DNA from: JACZST01 sp036985755
GTDB taxonomy: Bacteria; Actinomycetota; Acidimicrobiia; Spongiisociales; UBA5794
Direction of reading: 5' to 3'
Assembly (NCBI GenBank): GCA_036985755.1
Contig: BTQG01000038.1
Location: 1-21,540, forward strand
DNA: 21,540 nucleotides
The notes beneath the pieces are model-generated. The model made no database searches. It was given only the letters and a program-made list of their open reading frames with translations, and was not told the DNA's origin. Made by a program: the position numbers and the translations under genes. Shown piece by piece: positions 14,313 through 21,540 of this stretch (the stretch's first letter is position 1; each line of letters starts with the position of its first letter).

Positions 14313-15656
14313 ATGAGACGGTTCTCGAAGCTCTTACTCCTGGTCGCCGCGCTCGCCTTGTTGGCAGCGGCGTGCAGCAGTACCGAAGATACGACAACAA
14401 CAACAGGCTCCGGAACAGCGACGACGGTGGCGGCGCCATCGGGCGACCCGATCGTGTTCGCCGCATCGCTTCCGCTGACCGGCGACTTCGCCATCCCGGG
14501 CTCCAAGCACAACGATGGCTACGCGTTCTGCGTCGAGGAGATCAACCGCCTCGGCGGCCTGCTCGGACGACCGGTCGAATACATCGGCGACGACAACCAG
14601 TCCACACCCGAGCAAGCGGTCGCCCAGATACAGCGGCACATCGACGTCGAAGGAGCCGACGTATTGCTCGGCACCTTCTCAAGTCTGCTCACCTTCCCGG
14701 CATCGACCGAGGCGCTGAATGCCGGCATGGTGTACCCGATCCCGTCGGGTGGGGCGCTGAGGATCTGGTCGCGAGGCTACGACAACATCTTCTACTTCCA
14801 ACAGAACGCTGCCGAGCTCATCGGCTTCTCGCCACTGGCGATGATCGACTACTACGTCGGAACAGGGGTCATCGACCCGGCGCCGACATCGGTGGCCATC
14901 GTCAACGCCGACGACTTCTTCGCGGCGGCGATCGTCAAGGGTCTCGTCGGTGGCGAGGTCCCGATCCCCGATTCCGACGAGATGGTCCAGGTTGAAGGCT
15001 TCCTGGAAGGGACGGGCATCGAGGTCGTGTTCCAGGAGGAGTGGCCGATCCCGTTCACCGACTGGAATACCCTGGCCAACTCGATGAAGAACAGCGGCGC
15101 CGAGATGGTGTTCGCTGCCACCGCGTCACCGGATGAGGCAATCTCGCTGGTCAACGCCATGGCGACCGTCGACTACAACCCGAAGCTGGTGTGGATGTCG
15201 CAGGGTGCTCAGACCGAGTTCCTCGACACCCTCGGCGACAACGCCAACAACATCACTGTGCACGGCTCGTGGCATCCGCTGGCCAACTGGGAAGGTAGCC
15301 TTGCCGGCCAGCCGTACACCAACCAGGACTTCCAGGCCAATTTCGAAGCCTCGTTCGGGCGTGCTCCCGATGAGGACGAGGCGATCCCGTTTGCGGTGTG
15401 CCAGGGCATGGAACAGGCAGTGATCGGCACCGGCGGCACCGATAACGCGGCCATGGCCGTGTGGCTGCATGACCGGACCGCCGCCGATCCGGTCAAGACC
15501 GTGCTCGGCGATTTCTACTGGGACGAGCGCGGGCTGCCGATCGACCGGTCGCTGATCATGACGCAGTGGCAGGACGAAGTCCTGGAGTTCGTCTTCCCGA
15601 TTGACGAGTTCCCCGGTGTGGTAGATCTGATCTACCCGAAGTCCGAGTTCTCATAG
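14313..15656 (+). CDS. ABC transporter substrate-binding lipoprotein, branched-chain amino acid (HAAT) type
   Basis: This 447-residue lipoprotein captures the substrate outside the membrane for the ABC transporter encoded downstream. The signal peptide is MRRFSKLLLLVAALALLAAA with Cys21 as the lipid-modified residue, followed by a Thr-rich linker (25-40). The mature part starts with PIVFAASLPLTGDFAIPG, the opening of the Peripla_BP_6 (LivJ/LivK, AmiC) fold, then EEINRLGGLLGRPVEYIGDD, both typical. HAAT binding proteins take up hydrophobic amino acids but also amides, urea and aromatic acids, so the family does not fix the ligand. The ATG follows GGGGAGG closely. The gene is first in the rightward operon and is separated from the ATPase gene by a strong hairpin, so it may be expressed more strongly than the rest. 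Confidence 0.93.
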   Translation: MRRFSKLLLLVAALALLAAACSSTEDTTTTTGSGTATTVAAPSGDPIVFAASLPLTGDFAIPGSKHNDGYAFCVEEINRLGGLLGRPVEYIGDDNQSTPEQAVAQIQRHIDVEGADVLLGTFSSLLTFPASTEALNAGMVYPIPSGGALRIWSRGYDNIFYFQQNAAELIGFSPLAMIDYYVGTGVIDPAPTSVAIVNADDFFAAAIVKGLVGGEVPIPDSDEMVQVEGFLEGTGIEVVFQEEWPIPFTDWNTLANSMKNSGAEMVFAATASPDEAISLVNAMATVDYNPKLVWMSQGAQTEFLDTLGDNANNITVHGSWHPLANWEGSLAGQPYTNQDFQANFEASFGRAPDEDEAIPFAVCQGMEQAVIGTGGTDNAAMAVWLHDRTAADPVKTVLGDFYWDERGLPIDRSLIMTQWQDEVLEFVFPIDEFPGVVDLIYPKSEFS

Positions 15657-15668
15657 AGACAGCTCAGT

Positions 15669-15711
15669 GCAGTACAGATGGGGCACCTGCCATGGTGCCC
15701 CATCTGTCTGC
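15669..15711 (+). terminator. Strong intercistronic hairpin after the binding-protein gene
   Basis: ACAGATGGGGCACC (15674-15687) pairs perfectly with GGTGCCCCATCTGT (15694-15707) around a 6-nt loop. GCAG/CTGC extend the stem by four pairs beyond one bulged T at 15673. No T-run follows, so it may be a partial terminator or a 3' mRNA stabiliser. It sits 13 nt after the binding-protein stop and 81 nt before the first ATPase gene. Such placement commonly raises binding protein over membrane components. Confidence 0.65.
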
Positions 15712-15792
15712 ATGGTGGGTTCGTACCGAGCCCGGCGCGATACCCAACGACCGGTGGTGGCATCATGGGGCGACCGCAAGTGAGGATTTGAC

Positions 15793-16530
15793 GTGGCGGT
15801 GACGCTCGAAGTCTCCGGCCTGAACAAGAGTTTCGGCGGCATTCACGCCGTCCGAGAGTGCAGCTTCGCCGTCGAGAAGGGCTCGATCACTTCGCTGATC
15901 GGGCCGAACGGCGCCGGCAAGACCACGACGTTCAACCTGATCAACAACGTCATCCGCCCCGATTCGGGCTCGGTCAGGTTCGAGGGCAAGGATGTCACCG
16001 GCAAGATGCCACACAAGCTGACCAGGCTCGGCATCGCCAGGACATTCCAGATCACGAGAACCCTGGGCGACATGACCGTGCTGGAGAACATGGTGGTGGG
16101 TTCCTCCGGTAGCGATATGCGGAGCATGTTTGGATCGAGGATGCTCGATCACGAGATCGATCGCGCCCTCGACCTCCTCGAGTTTGTTGGCATCGCCGAA
16201 TACGCCTACACCAATGCCGAAACCCTTTCCTACGGACAGCGCAAGCTGCTCGAATTCTCCGCGGTCCTCATGTCGGAGCCCCAGATCGTCCTCCTCGACG
16301 AGCCCGCGGGCGGTGTCAATCCCTCCCTCCTCAAGCGGATGGTGGGCCGCATCAGACAGCTCAACGGCAGTGGCCTCACCTTCTTCATCGTTGAGCACAA
16401 CATGGATCTGGTCATGGATCTCAGCGACTCGGTGATCGTCATGGCCCACGGCGAGGTGCTCTTCCACGGCACCCCCGAAGAGGTGCAGAGCGATCGACGC
16501 GTCCTCGACGCCTACCTGGGGAAGGTGTGA
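15793..16530 (+). CDS. HAAT-type ABC transporter ATPase (LivG-like)
   Basis: This 245-residue ATPase powers the importer together with the second ATPase. Walker A is GPNGAGKTT (37-45), the Q-loop glutamine is Gln86, the signature is LSYGQ (145-149), Walker B ends in Asp169-Glu170 (IVLLDEPAGGVNP), and the switch histidine is His202 in VEHNMD. The LSYGQRK signature and the AGGVNP segment are typical of LivG rather than LivF. The GTG start follows GAGG at about 8 nt. A 136-nt gap with a strong hairpin precedes it. The stop overlaps the next ATPase start by one base. Substrate identity cannot be read from this subunit. Confidence 0.93.
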   Translation: MAVTLEVSGLNKSFGGIHAVRECSFAVEKGSITSLIGPNGAGKTTTFNLINNVIRPDSGSVRFEGKDVTGKMPHKLTRLGIARTFQITRTLGDMTVLENMVVGSSGSDMRSMFGSRMLDHEIDRALDLLEFVGIAEYAYTNAETLSYGQRKLLEFSAVLMSEPQIVLLDEPAGGVNPSLLKRMVGRIRQLNGSGLTFFIVEHNMDLVMDLSDSVIVMAHGEVLFHGTPEEVQSDRRVLDAYLGKV

Positions 16531-17267
16531 TGGCGCTGCTCGAGGTACGCGGAGTCGACGCCGGCTACGGCCACGGCCCCGACATCCTGAGGGGGCTGTC
16601 CCTGGAGATCGAGGCCGGCACGTCGTACTGCATCATCGGACCGAATGGGGCGGGCAAGTCGACCCTGTTGAGGGTCATCTCGGGGTTGTTGCCGCCACGT
16701 TCGGGCGAGGTCGCCTTCAAGGGTGTGCCGTTCAACGGGGCCCGGCCCGATCAGGTTCTCGCCACCGGCATCTGTTTCGTACCTCAGGATCAGGCGGTCT
16801 TCCCTGAGATGAGCGTGCGGGAGAACCTGGTTGTCGGCGCCTACCTGGTGAGAGATCGGTCGCTCATCAAGGAGCGCATGGATCGGGTGTTCGAGCTGTT
16901 CCCCATCCTCGCCGAGCGGGAATCGCTCGACGCGGGGAAGCTGTCGGGGGGCCAGCAGCAGATGCTGACGCTGGGACGCGCCCTCATGATCGACCCAGAG
17001 GTGATGATGCTGGACGAGCCCAGCCTGGGACTGGCCCCGCAGATCGCCGAGCAGATCTTCGCCACGATCAGAGCGCTGAAGGATCTGGGAATCACCATCG
17101 TGATGGTCGAACAGAACGCGGTCCGGGGCCTCGAGTTGGCCGACTGGGGTGTCGTCCTCGACCTCGGCATCGTGCGATTCGAGGGACCTGCAGACACGAT
17201 CCTGAAGGATCCACGGATCCGCGAGCTCTATCTTGGCAAGGCGGCGAACCTGGAGGAGACGCCGTGA
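16530..17267 (+). CDS. HAAT-type ABC transporter ATPase (LivF-like)
   Basis: The second ATPase, 245 residues. Walker A is GPNGAGKST (37-45), the signature is LSGGQ (138-142) in LSGGQQQMLTLGRALM, and Walker B ends in Asp162-Glu163 (MMLDEPSLGLAP). The GLAP segment is characteristic of LivF. The ATG at 16530 shares one base with the preceding stop (TGATG); a GTG one codon earlier is also possible. Its own stop overlaps the start of the first permease as GTGA. It works as a heterodimer with the LivG-like subunit at the cytoplasmic face of the transporter. Confidence 0.93.
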   Translation: MALLEVRGVDAGYGHGPDILRGLSLEIEAGTSYCIIGPNGAGKSTLLRVISGLLPPRSGEVAFKGVPFNGARPDQVLATGICFVPQDQAVFPEMSVRENLVVGAYLVRDRSLIKERMDRVFELFPILAERESLDAGKLSGGQQQMLTLGRALMIDPEVMMLDEPSLGLAPQIAEQIFATIRALKDLGITIVMVEQNAVRGLELADWGVVLDLGIVRFEGPADTILKDPRIRELYLGKAANLEETP

Positions 17268-18139
17268 CGCAGATCATTCAGGTGGTGATCTTCGGGCTCC
17301 TCCTCGGAGGGGTGTATGCGCTGATGGCATCGGGGCTTACCCTCGCCTTCGGCGTGATGCGCATCGTGAATCTGGCCCACGCCGTGTTCATCATCGGCTC
17401 GGCCTATATCGCCTTCTTCGCCTTCGACAAGCTGGGGATCGATCCGCTCCTCTCCGTCGTCTTCATCATGCCGCTGCTCTTCGTATTCGGAGTTGGCTTG
17501 TATATGGCGCTCTTCACCCGAATCGAGGGTACGGCTCGGTATGTGGAGATGACCGTGCTGCTGACCTTCGGCCTCGCCATCATGATCGAAGGTTTACTCG
17601 GATGGGGATTCACCGGCATCTTCCGCCAGGCCACTCCCGCCTACCTCACCGACGCCTTCTTCATAGGAGATTTCCTCATACCCACCGGCCAGTTCATCGC
17701 GGCGATGTCGAGCTTCCTCCTCTTGATCGGGTTGTGGGGATTTCTCCGCTTCACCAGAATCGGCTACGGGATCCGTGCAACCATGCAGAACCGCGCCGCC
17801 GCCCAGCTCGTCGGGGTGAATGTGCGACGGGTGTCGGCGATCGCCTTCGGGATCAGCACCGCTCTCGCCGGGGCCTCCGGCGCTTTGATGAGCTACCTGT
17901 TCCCGTTCTTCCCGTTCCGGCACTGGCAGTGGATCGCGGTGCTGCTGGCTCTGGTCGTTCTCGGCGGCATGGGCAGCCTCAAAGGGGTGGTGGTTGGAGC
18001 CCTCATCCTTGGGGTGGCGAACTCTCTCGTCGTCGACCAGATCGGCCCGGGCTGGGCGTGGATGGCGTTCTACGCAGCACTCTTCTTCATCTTGCTGGTG
18101 CGCCCGAACGGCCTGTTCGGCAAGGAAGTAGCGGCATGA
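17264..18139 (+). CDS. HAAT-type ABC transporter permease (LivH-like)
   Basis: This 291-residue integral membrane permease begins with MTQIIQVVIFGLLLGGVYALMA, followed by ASGLTLAFGVMRIVNLAHA, the classic LivH opening. Further segments include GYGIRATMQNRAAAQLVGVN, the cytoplasmic loop that contacts the ATPases, and GGMGSLKGVVVGALILGV near the C-terminus. Around eight hydrophobic segments are visible. The GTG start follows GGAGG and overlaps the LivF-like stop by 4 nt, and its stop overlaps the next permease start as ATGA, giving an unbroken coupled series. Confidence 0.93.
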   Translation: MTQIIQVVIFGLLLGGVYALMASGLTLAFGVMRIVNLAHAVFIIGSAYIAFFAFDKLGIDPLLSVVFIMPLLFVFGVGLYMALFTRIEGTARYVEMTVLLTFGLAIMIEGLLGWGFTGIFRQATPAYLTDAFFIGDFLIPTGQFIAAMSSFLLLIGLWGFLRFTRIGYGIRATMQNRAAAQLVGVNVRRVSAIAFGISTALAGASGALMSYLFPFFPFRHWQWIAVLLALVVLGGMGSLKGVVVGALILGVANSLVVDQIGPGWAWMAFYAALFFILLVRPNGLFGKEVAA

Positions 18140-19170
18140 TCGAGGACCGTGCCGCCGGCGATGGCCTGGAGCCCCGTGCCGTCAAGGCGGTCACCGCGCC
18201 GAAACGGCCGGCAACATACCGCTGGCTGGTAGTGGGGATACTCCTGGTCAGCCTGCTGCTTTTGCCGCTCAGCCGCCCGGTCCTCGGCTCCTACAACTAC
18301 GTCATCCTGCTGGCGACGAACACGCTGATGTGGGTGGCGATGGCGTCGAGCTGGAACATCCTCGGCGGCTACACCGGCTACATCTCCCTTGGCCACGCCG
18401 TGTTCCTCGGTGTCGGCGGCTATGTGGCCGCGGTCCCGCTCTTTTACTACGGCATCTCACCGTTTCTCACCGCCGTCATCGGCGGGCTGGCTGCGATGGT
18501 GCTGGGACTCGTGGCCGGGCTCATCACACTGCGCACTCGCGGCTCGGTATTCATCATCTCGACGATTGCGCTTCTCTACATGTTCCTGCTGATTTTCGAG
18601 AATTCGGACTACCTCGGGGGAACGGCGGGGCTTCCGCTCCCCGTCGTCCCACTGCCACGGGACTGGCTCAAGGCTCCCTTCTATTACGCCATGTTGCTGG
18701 CCGCGGTGGGCTCGATTGTCCTCACCTATCAGGTAGCGCACTCCAAGTTCGGGCTCGGGCTGCGCGCCATCGCTGAGGATGAGACCAAAGCCGAAGTGGC
18801 CGGTGTCCCTACACGCTTCTACAAGATCCTCGCCTTTGCGTTGAGTGCCTTCTGGGTCGGATTCGTCGGCGCCATATGGGGCTACTCACTTGCGTTCGTA
18901 CGCCCGACGCTTTTCTTCACCGTCGCCATCGCGGCACAAATGACGCTGATGGCGATCATCGGCGGGCGAGCAACGGTGGCCGGGCCGGTGATTGGTGGGG
19001 TGCTGATCATCGCGATCAATGAGTTCAGCATCACCAAGTTCGGATCCAGCGAGATCAACATCGTCATCATCGGGGCGTTGCTGGTAGCCGTGCTGTTGTT
19101 CTTTCCTCTCGGCATCGTGGGCTCGCTCCGCGAGAAAGGCTGGCTGCCCGCCTTCCTCGACTGGGATTGA
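18136..19170 (+). CDS. HAAT-type ABC transporter permease (LivM-like)
   Basis: This 344-residue permease is the partner of the LivH-like protein. A hydrophilic N-terminal stretch of about 30 residues precedes the first membrane helix (WLVVGILLVSLLLLPL). Diagnostic segments are ASSWNILGGYTGYISLGHAV, GLITLRTRGSVFIISTIAL, and the ATPase-contact loop GLGLRAIAEDETKAEVAGV. The C-terminal part has IIGGRATVAGPVIGGV. The ATG at 18136 overlaps the LivH-like stop as ATGA; a much longer in-frame extension to 17233 only reads through the LivH gene in another frame and was rejected. Together the five subunits make a complete importer. Confidence 0.93.
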   Translation: MIEDRAAGDGLEPRAVKAVTAPKRPATYRWLVVGILLVSLLLLPLSRPVLGSYNYVILLATNTLMWVAMASSWNILGGYTGYISLGHAVFLGVGGYVAAVPLFYYGISPFLTAVIGGLAAMVLGLVAGLITLRTRGSVFIISTIALLYMFLLIFENSDYLGGTAGLPLPVVPLPRDWLKAPFYYAMLLAAVGSIVLTYQVAHSKFGLGLRAIAEDETKAEVAGVPTRFYKILAFALSAFWVGFVGAIWGYSLAFVRPTLFFTVAIAAQMTLMAIIGGRATVAGPVIGGVLIIAINEFSITKFGSSEINIVIIGALLVAVLLFFPLGIVGSLREKGWLPAFLDWD

Positions 19171-19178
19171 CGCACCGC

Positions 19179-19922
19179 ATGGACTACGGACAGATTGCCC
19201 TCGTCCTCGTTGCCGTGGGCATCGGGTTCTTCACCAAGGGCCTCACCGGGATCGGAGGCCCGCTGTTCGCCATTCCGGTACTGGCGTCTTTCATGGGTGT
19301 TGAGTTTGCGGTCGCTGTGATCGCCATCCCGAGCCTGGTCGCCAACGTATGGCTGCTGTTGCAGAACCGCGCTGCTGCCGGCAGCGTCCACCGCTATCTC
19401 ATACCAATGCTGATCGCGGGCGCCCTCGGCATCGTCCTCGGCGTATGGCTTCTGGTCAGTGTTGACGACCGCTGGCTGTCGCTCGCCCTGGCGCTGGCCG
19501 TCATCGCTTACATCGTCTGGTTTCTGACCAATCCGCGTTTTCAGCTCAGCGAAACAGCGGCGCAGCGCCTGGCGGCCCCGGTCGGGTTCATCGGCGGGGG
19601 CATGCAAGGTGCCACCGGCATCTCGGCCCCGGTGGTGGCCACCTACACCCACAGTCTCAACCTTCCCAGAACCGGGTTCGTCTTTGCGGTGACGGTTCCG
19701 TTCGCCGTGCTCGGGGCCGTGCAGATTGTCTCACTGACCTACGTCGATGCCTACGACGCTGAGCGCGTCGTCGCCGGCCTCGTCGCCATCATCCCGGTCG
19801 TCATCGTGCTTCCGATTGGAGAGCGCCTTGGGCAGCGGCTGACGCAGCAGGCGTTCCAGATCGTGGTCCTGCTCGTGCTCGGGGCGGCGGCGGCGCGGCT
19901 CCTATGGTCGGTGTTCGCGTGA
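19179..19922 (+). CDS. TSUP family membrane exporter (TauE/SafE-like)
   Basis: This 247-residue membrane protein of the TauE/SafE (TSUP) family has two similar halves. The first starts with GFFTKGLTGIGGPLFAIPVL, the second with GFIGGGMQGATGISAPVVAT, and several long hydrophobic segments follow each. Characterised members export sulfite or sulfoacetate or carry other organic anions. No single residue tells the substrate. I chose the ATG at 19179; a TTG at 19167 would overlap the permease stop by 4 nt, and neither has a clear ribosome binding site. Its place as the last gene of the importer operon suggests it removes an anion released from the imported compound, which is an inference. It ends 4 nt from the convergent LacI-family gene. 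Confidence 0.85.
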   Translation: MDYGQIALVLVAVGIGFFTKGLTGIGGPLFAIPVLASFMGVEFAVAVIAIPSLVANVWLLLQNRAAAGSVHRYLIPMLIAGALGIVLGVWLLVSVDDRWLSLALALAVIAYIVWFLTNPRFQLSETAAQRLAAPVGFIGGGMQGATGISAPVVATYTHSLNLPRTGFVFAVTVPFAVLGAVQIVSLTYVDAYDAERVVAGLVAIIPVVIVLPIGERLGQRLTQQAFQIVVLLVLGAAAARLLWSVFA

Positions 19923-19926
19923 ACGC

Positions 19927-20949
19927 TCAGCTGGGAGCGGCAGTCGACTTCCTGACCACCAACTCCGGCGCCAGCAGGACCGGTTCGGACGGCGATGTTG
20001 CTCCCCCGTCATGATCGATCAAGTCAAGGAGGGCGCGAGCGGCGGCAGAACCCATCTCGCGATAGTCCACCGCGACGGTAGTGAGCGGAGGGGCAACCCG
20101 GTCGATAAAGGTCAGGTCGTTGTAACCCGTGACCGAGACGTCGCCGGGGACCGATATACCGTGGGCGGCGAGGGTGTCGTAGCAGCCGAGGGCGATGAGG
20201 TCGTTGCCGGCGACGACGGCGGTGAAATCAGTCCCCGAATTGAGCAACCGCTCACAGGCCCTTCGGCCTGCGTCGGTGCGGAAGGCATCGGCCTCCACGA
20301 TCAAATCTTGGCGAACACCGAGGCCGGCGTAGCTCATCGCCGCAGCGAACCCCTCCCGCCTGGCGAGCCCGGTCGAGAGGTCTCTTGGTCCGGCGACGTG
20401 GGCGATCATGGTGTGGCCGAGATCGATGAGGTGGCGAACCACCAATGCAATCCCCGTGCGATTGTCACCGACGATCGAAGGCAGCGCCCGCGATTCGATC
20501 GATCGGTTCACCAGCACAGCCGGCACCGTCTCCCGCCCAGTGGGCAGCGCGAAGTCACGATGGGCGTTGGCAAGGATGAGCCCGTCCACCCTGCGTTCCA
20601 GCAGCGCAGAGACGACGCCGCGGCCCTTGCTCGTTTCGCTTTCGTCACTGGCAACCAGTACCGAATAGCCGAGATCCCCGAGCACGAATTCGGCACCGGC
20701 GTAGATCGGAGGAAACAATGGGTTCATCAGGTCGGGGACGACCATGCCGATGGTGAAGGTGCGGTTGGTGCGGAGGCCCCGAGCCAGCGGATGGGGGTAA
20801 TAGCCGAGGCGGTCGGCGACCTCCTGGACCCGGACCGCGGTCTGCTCCTTGACCACAGACCGGGTCACGGGATTGAGCGCCCGCGACGCGGTGGAAACGT
20901 GCACACCGGCCGCGGCGGCAACCTGTTTCAGCGTCACTGGATCTTGCAC
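19927..20949 (-). CDS. LacI-family transcriptional regulator
   Basis: This 340-residue repressor has the standard LacI layout. The N-terminal helix-turn-helix is TLKQVAAAAGVHVSTASRAL, followed by the hinge helix region YYPHPLARGLRTNRT. A periplasmic-binding-protein-like effector domain follows (about 65-335), with IGMVVPDLMNPLFPPIYAGA at its start and DVSVTGYNDLTFIDRVAPPL near the end. Such effectors are usually sugars, nucleosides or their derivatives. The GTG at 20949 follows GGGGAG at 6 nt; a GTG at 20937 would also keep the whole HTH. It faces the exporter gene end-on and is divergent from the OsmC gene. The palindrome in that promoter fits autorepression, and the locus next door is the likely target. 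Confidence 0.93.
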   Translation of the reverse strand: MQDPVTLKQVAAAAGVHVSTASRALNPVTRSVVKEQTAVRVQEVADRLGYYPHPLARGLRTNRTFTIGMVVPDLMNPLFPPIYAGAEFVLGDLGYSVLVASDESETSKGRGVVSALLERRVDGLILANAHRDFALPTGRETVPAVLVNRSIESRALPSIVGDNRTGIALVVRHLIDLGHTMIAHVAGPRDLSTGLARREGFAAAMSYAGLGVRQDLIVEADAFRTDAGRRACERLLNSGTDFTAVVAGNDLIALGCYDTLAAHGISVPGDVSVTGYNDLTFIDRVAPPLTTVAVDYREMGSAAARALLDLIDHDGGATSPSEPVLLAPELVVRKSTAAPS

Positions 20950-20981
20950 CTGGAGCTCCCCCCGGGACGAACGCTCGCCCT

Positions 20982-20987
20982 TACTAT
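20982..20987 (+). promoter_or_regulatory. Candidate -10 element of the OsmC-family gene
   Basis: TACTAT fits the TANNNT pattern. Transcription would start near 20994, inside the palindrome, about 33 nt before the ATG. No good -35 is visible at the expected distance. Confidence 0.4.
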
Positions 20988-21011
20988 CGTGCAATGGATT
21001 GCAAATCGCAA
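20983..21011 (-). promoter_or_regulatory. Candidate promoter of the LacI-family gene
   Basis: On the minus strand TTGCGA (21011-21006), a 17-nt spacer and GATAGT (20988-20983) form a -35/-10 pair of moderate quality. The palindrome occupies most of the spacer. The leader to the GTG start would be about 27 nt and contains the GGGGAG site. Confidence 0.45.
20990..21003. promoter_or_regulatory. Perfect palindrome, probable operator of the LacI-family repressor
   Basis: TGCAATGGATTGCA is a perfect 6-bp inverted repeat around GG. It lies inside the 17-nt spacer of the leftward promoter candidate and right after the rightward -10 candidate TACTAT (20982-20987), so bound repressor would block both genes. 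The end sequence TGCA matches the candidate site at 14237-14252. Confidence 0.6.
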
Positions 21012-21026
21012 CGGTGGAGGTTAGTG

Positions 21027-21521
21027 ATGGCAACCGAGGTCGTGAGTGGCGACGACATGCGGGAGCCGATCGTCCGCAGGAAGAAAGTGTCGGTGAGCAA
21101 CGACGGCTCGATGATGGCCATCCACGACTACGGCGAGTTCGGCACGACGGTGACCGACGAGCCCATCGCTCACGGCGGCACCTCCGAGGGGCCCTCCCCG
21201 CTCCAGGCAGTACTCGGGGCGCTGTGTGGCTGCGAGTCGGTGACCTTCAACCGCACCGCCAAGGAGATGGACTTCGCCTATGACGGGATCGAGTTCGAGG
21301 CCGAGTTCACCATCGACATTCGGGGCCGGATGGGAAAACGCGGGGTGCGCCAACACTTCCAGACGGTGCGGGTCGAGGCCATTGTGGCCACCGACGAGAC
21401 CGAGGACCGCCTTTCCGAGGTCGTCCAGGAGACCGAGGCCCGCTGCCCGGTCTTCAACCTCCTCAGTGACGCCGGAGTCAACATGCAGGTTCGCTGGGTC
21501 AGACAGCCGATCACCGCCTGA
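21027..21521 (+). CDS. OsmC family protein
   Basis: This 164-residue OsmC/Ohr-fold protein is a thiol-dependent peroxidase family member. The two conserved cysteines are Cys69 in ALCGCESVTF, on the central helix, and Cys140 in EARCPVFNLL; Cys67 is an extra neighbouring thiol. The segment GGTSEGPSPLQAVLGAL is typical of the family. The ATG at 21027 follows GGAGG at 6 nt; the GTG just before it and an ATG at 20994 inside the palindrome are less likely. It is divergent from the LacI-family gene and shares its operator candidate, so it may be co-regulated. Its role in detoxifying organic hydroperoxides is inferred from family only. Confidence 0.88.
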   Translation: MATEVVSGDDMREPIVRRKKVSVSNDGSMMAIHDYGEFGTTVTDEPIAHGGTSEGPSPLQAVLGALCGCESVTFNRTAKEMDFAYDGIEFEAEFTIDIRGRMGKRGVRQHFQTVRVEAIVATDETEDRLSEVVQETEARCPVFNLLSDAGVNMQVRWVRQPITA

Positions 21522-21540
21522 TCGGCGGAAGGCGGAGTGC

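Noticed and set aside
14258..14512. Upstream continuation of the open frame that ends at 13976
   Set aside because: This part is antisense to the signal peptide and linker of the binding protein, which is certain; only the part outside that gene is worth considering.
17233..18135. In-frame upstream extension of the LivM-like permease
   Set aside because: It overlaps the real LivH-like gene in another frame; the ATG at 18136 gives a normal LivM length and an ATGA overlap.
1..21540. CRISPR array, tRNA or rRNA genes, transposase genes
   Set aside because: I looked for regular repeats, clover-leaf-like segments and transposase motifs and saw none.

Overview
The window is high-G+C bacterial DNA, densely coded on both strands. 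It has many GTG and TTG starts, many 4-nt stop/start overlaps, an F420-type luciferase-like oxidoreductase, and a DUF222/HNH (13E12-type) gene preceded by a textbook actinobacterial LexA box. Together these point to an actinobacterium, probably a free-living heterotroph; an Acidimicrobiia-like lineage is my inference only. I see no rRNA, tRNA, CRISPR array or intact insertion sequence.

Region 1 (1-4028, minus strand): reading in the direction of transcription, a pirin-family cupin, an MFS transporter whose start overlaps the pirin stop, then the [2Fe-2S] small subunit and the molybdopterin large subunit (cut by the left edge) of a CO/xanthine dehydrogenase-family molybdenum hydroxylase. The FAD subunit is not in the window. 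The 213 bases between the MFS gene and the small subunit show nothing I recognise beyond a strong ribosome binding site.

Region 2 (4029-6842, plus strand): a haloalkane-dehalogenase-like alpha/beta hydrolase, a DUF222/HNH gene with a perfect SOS box lying over its probably leaderless start, and an AhpD/carboxymuconolactone decarboxylase-like protein.

Region 3 (6832-19922): a divergent catabolism/transport locus. Leftward runs a seven-gene string: GH88 unsaturated glucuronyl hydrolase, two SDR dehydrogenases, a fused CoA-transferase, an enoyl-CoA hydratase, an LLM oxidoreductase and a shikimate-dehydrogenase-like protein. Rightward runs a complete branched-chain-amino-acid-type (HAAT) ABC transporter (lipoprotein, two ATPases, two permeases) followed by a TauE/SafE exporter. 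The 329 bases between the two arms hold a plausible promoter for the transporter, a LacI-type operator candidate over its -35 box, and a possible truncated open frame. A strong hairpin separates the binding-protein gene from the rest of the transporter.

Region 4 (19927-21540): a LacI-family repressor converges on the exporter gene and diverges from an OsmC-family protein. A perfect palindrome in their shared promoter fits autoregulation. My working model is that this repressor controls the divergent locus: the transporter imports a small acid or glycoside, GH88 and the redox/CoA enzymes process it, and the exporter disposes of an anion. The substrate is unknown. The combination looks like an uncharacterised catabolic module rather than a known pathway.
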